From: a virus
DNA: 47,715 nucleotides
IMG/VR virus record: IMGVR_UViG_3300019360_000019
Coordinates: 1-47,715 of that record
Direction: 5' to 3' (one strand)
Under the pieces are notes generated by a model. That model had not been told where the DNA came from, made no database searches, and saw only the letters and a program-made list of their open reading frames with translations. Shown piece after piece: positions 46,508 through 47,715 of this stretch. The stretch's first letter is position 1, and every line of letters starts with the position of its first letter. A program made the translations under genes and the position numbers.

Positions 46508-46767
46508 TGTGCGCGCACGGGACGAGCATTCCGGTGCAAGTGAAGATCCCCGCCGACCTTGCCGCTGAGGGCAGGGAGAAGTGGAAAGAAGCGCCGATCG
46601 ACGCCTGTATCGCGCCGCTTGTCGCTGCTCTCCAGGTGGCCGGAATCGACATGCGCGGCTCGTGCTGTGGCCACGGCCGGGGCGACGGACACATCGACCT
46701 TCAGGATGGTCGGGGGCTGCTGATTCTGTCGCCCGAGCGCAACGCCGAGTATTTCGCGCGCCGATGA
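46507..46767 (+). CDS. SCCGHG-motif small phage protein
   Basis: 86 residues from ATG 46507. IDACIAPLVAALQVAGIDMR then GSCCGHGRGDGHIDLQDGRG is a pattern I recall from small phage and plasmid proteins: a helix, the conserved cysteine pair with histidines, and a strand. The CCGHG cluster may bind metal. Role unknown; ATGA to the next gene. Confidence 0.65.
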   Translation: MCAHGTSIPVQVKIPADLAAEGREKWKEAPIDACIAPLVAALQVAGIDMRGSCCGHGRGDGHIDLQDGRGLLILSPERNAEYFARR

Positions 46768-46979
46768 CCCGCCCCAAGGGTCGCGCCGAGAGCCGCCGCA
46801 ATGCCATGAGTCACGACCGCATCGCCGGCCCCCCGTGGACGCCGAAAGCACCGAAACCGCCGGCACCGGAGTGCGAGGGCTGCGCCAAGGGATGGGAGAC
46901 GGTACCGTATCCGAGCGCCCCGGCGGGACAGTATCACCTGCTGAGCGGCGGCCCGGAGCCGTGCACGCGCCGACGATGA
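46764..46979 (+). CDS. Small basic CxxC protein
   Basis: 71 residues, ATG 46764 (ATGA overlap). Basic N-terminus (RPKGRAESRRNAMSHDR), proline-rich PPWTPKAPKPPAPEC, then CEGCAKGWE and a final cysteine: a possible zinc site. Unknown function. Confidence 0.5.
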   Translation: MTRPKGRAESRRNAMSHDRIAGPPWTPKAPKPPAPECEGCAKGWETVPYPSAPAGQYHLLSGGPEPCTRRR

Positions 46980-47602
46980 CGACGCTGCGACGCTGGAGGT
47001 CTGCGCGCATCGCGCGACCGACCATCCCGACTCGGCGCTGGCCGTGTTCGGAGGAACGTCATGAGACATGTGCCCGTCTGGGAATTTCGACTGCGGGTCA
47101 TGCACGCGATCTCCATGTGCCGCTACCAGGATTCCCGGGCGGCGCATGGGAGTGTCAGGGAGACGACGAGTGCGAGTGCGGCCGATTCCGAGAGCGGTTC
47201 ATTCGACTAATGACCGACCATCCCGAGCGGGCGCTGGAGGTGTTTCGCGTGATGCTCTCCGTCAAAGTCTATCCACACCGTCCCGGAATCGCCATGGGCA
47301 ATATCCTGTGGCCGGGCAAGTTCCCGGCTCGCTACAACCTCTTCCCACCGGATCATCCCTGCGCGCCGAGGTCGCAGGTCTTCAACGACGATAACCCCGG
47401 CCAGTATGGCAATGGCGGCGCTCTCGCCGCTTTCCGCGCGCGCGGCTATTGGGCCTCGTGCTTCCCGGAGGGCGACGGCATCACGTGGAAGCAGTTGAAG
47501 GACCAGAGCGACGCGCAGTGCCTAGAGGACATCCGCGAGTGCTTCACCTCATGGAACGCGCAGTGGGCGGGCCCTAAGCGCGGCCGGGGAGCGATCCCAT
47601 GA
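46976..47602 (+). CDS. Hypothetical cysteine-containing protein, start uncertain
   Basis: 208 residues from ATG 46976. The first 45-60 residues are arginine-rich and doubtful. From about residue 55 (GAWECQGDDECECGRFRERF) it reads well, through VMLSVKVYPHRPGIAMGNIL, WPGKFPARYNLFPPDHP and GYWASCFPEGDGITWKQLK. In other frames near 47065-47120, cysteine-rich text (CPSGNFDCGSC) also looks protein-like, so another start or small frame errors are possible; ATG 47211 gives a safe 130-residue core. No family recognised. Confidence 0.5.
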   Translation: MTTLRRWRSARIARPTIPTRRWPCSEERHETCARLGISTAGHARDLHVPLPGFPGGAWECQGDDECECGRFRERFIRLMTDHPERALEVFRVMLSVKVYPHRPGIAMGNILWPGKFPARYNLFPPDHPCAPRSQVFNDDNPGQYGNGGALAAFRARGYWASCFPEGDGITWKQLKDQSDAQCLEDIRECFTSWNAQWAGPKRGRGAIP

Positions 47603-47627
47603 AGCGGCAGATGGCGGTGTTCGCGTG

Positions 47628-47715
47628 ATGAGAACGTGTCAACGGTGCGGCGGGACCGGCAAGGAACTCGATCACCGCGAGATCGGAGCCCAGATGCGGG
47701 CGCTGAGAGAGAAGC
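47628..47715 (+). CDS. Partial gene: zinc motif plus start of an XRE-like regulator
   Basis: ATG 47628, cut by the window end after 29 residues. MRTCQRCGGTGKELDHREIG followed by AQMRALREK matches phage regulators that begin with CxxCxGTG and continue into an XRE helix-turn-helix (IGAQMRALRE is its first helix). The type is inferred from this short start only. Confidence 0.5.
   Translation, partial: MRTCQRCGGTGKELDHREIGAQMRALREK

Overview
The window is a GC-rich, densely packed tailed-bacteriophage genome (temperate siphovirus type) with a lambda-like morphogenesis module. Most genes are short and overlap by ATGA, GTGA, TTGA or TGATG. The host is probably a GC-rich diderm bacterium: the lysis region has a lipoprotein-signal gene, ribosome sites are AGGAGG-like and putative promoters carry TTGACA boxes. 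The taxon cannot be named from sequence alone. Neither end looks complete: the last gene runs off the right edge.

Layout. (1) 139-1857: tyrosine integrase, a tRNA 3'-end-like segment that could be the attP core, and a protein joining an integrase-type DNA-binding motif to a GIY-YIG nuclease domain. (2) 1854-9167, rightward: zinc-finger/zinc-knuckle protein, ParB-like protein, a Gp37/Gp68 three-cysteine protein, an ASCH-like protein, a RuvC-like nuclease, several zinc-binding microproteins and a replication-initiator-like protein. (3) 9206-34637: packaging and virion genes in lambda order: small and large terminase, gpW-like, portal, S49 protease with nested scaffold, decoration protein, major capsid protein E, head-tail joining, gpZ-like, tail terminator, tail tube, G/GT frameshift pair, a 1794-residue tape measure, then tail-tip and adhesin genes, one of them a PhoD-family phosphodiesterase. 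(4) 34627-35049: two leftward accessory genes with their own putative promoter. (5) 35110-37248: putative lysis genes (holin-like, lipoprotein, membrane protein, SleB-type endolysin interrupted by an in-frame TGA). (6) 37271-39858: a leftward operon of eight small genes that reuse almost the same ribosome-binding/start sequence, behind a promoter overlapped by a perfect inverted repeat. (7) 40007-42604: XRE regulators, membrane proteins and a divergent repressor/Cro-like switch. (8) 42607-47715, rightward: about twenty very small genes and one CAT-anticodon tRNA with initiator-type features.

The genes describe a temperate phage: int plus an att-like site and a divergent switch for lysogeny, a replication/recombination module, a siphovirus virion with an elaborate, enzyme-decorated tail tip, and a lysis block. 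Four apparent single-base frameshifts in three genes, plus one nonsense codon, interrupt otherwise good reading frames. They may be consensus errors, decay or recoding, and raw reads are needed to decide. No CRISPR array, insertion sequence or rRNA was seen. No gene-free gap longer than 300 bases was found.
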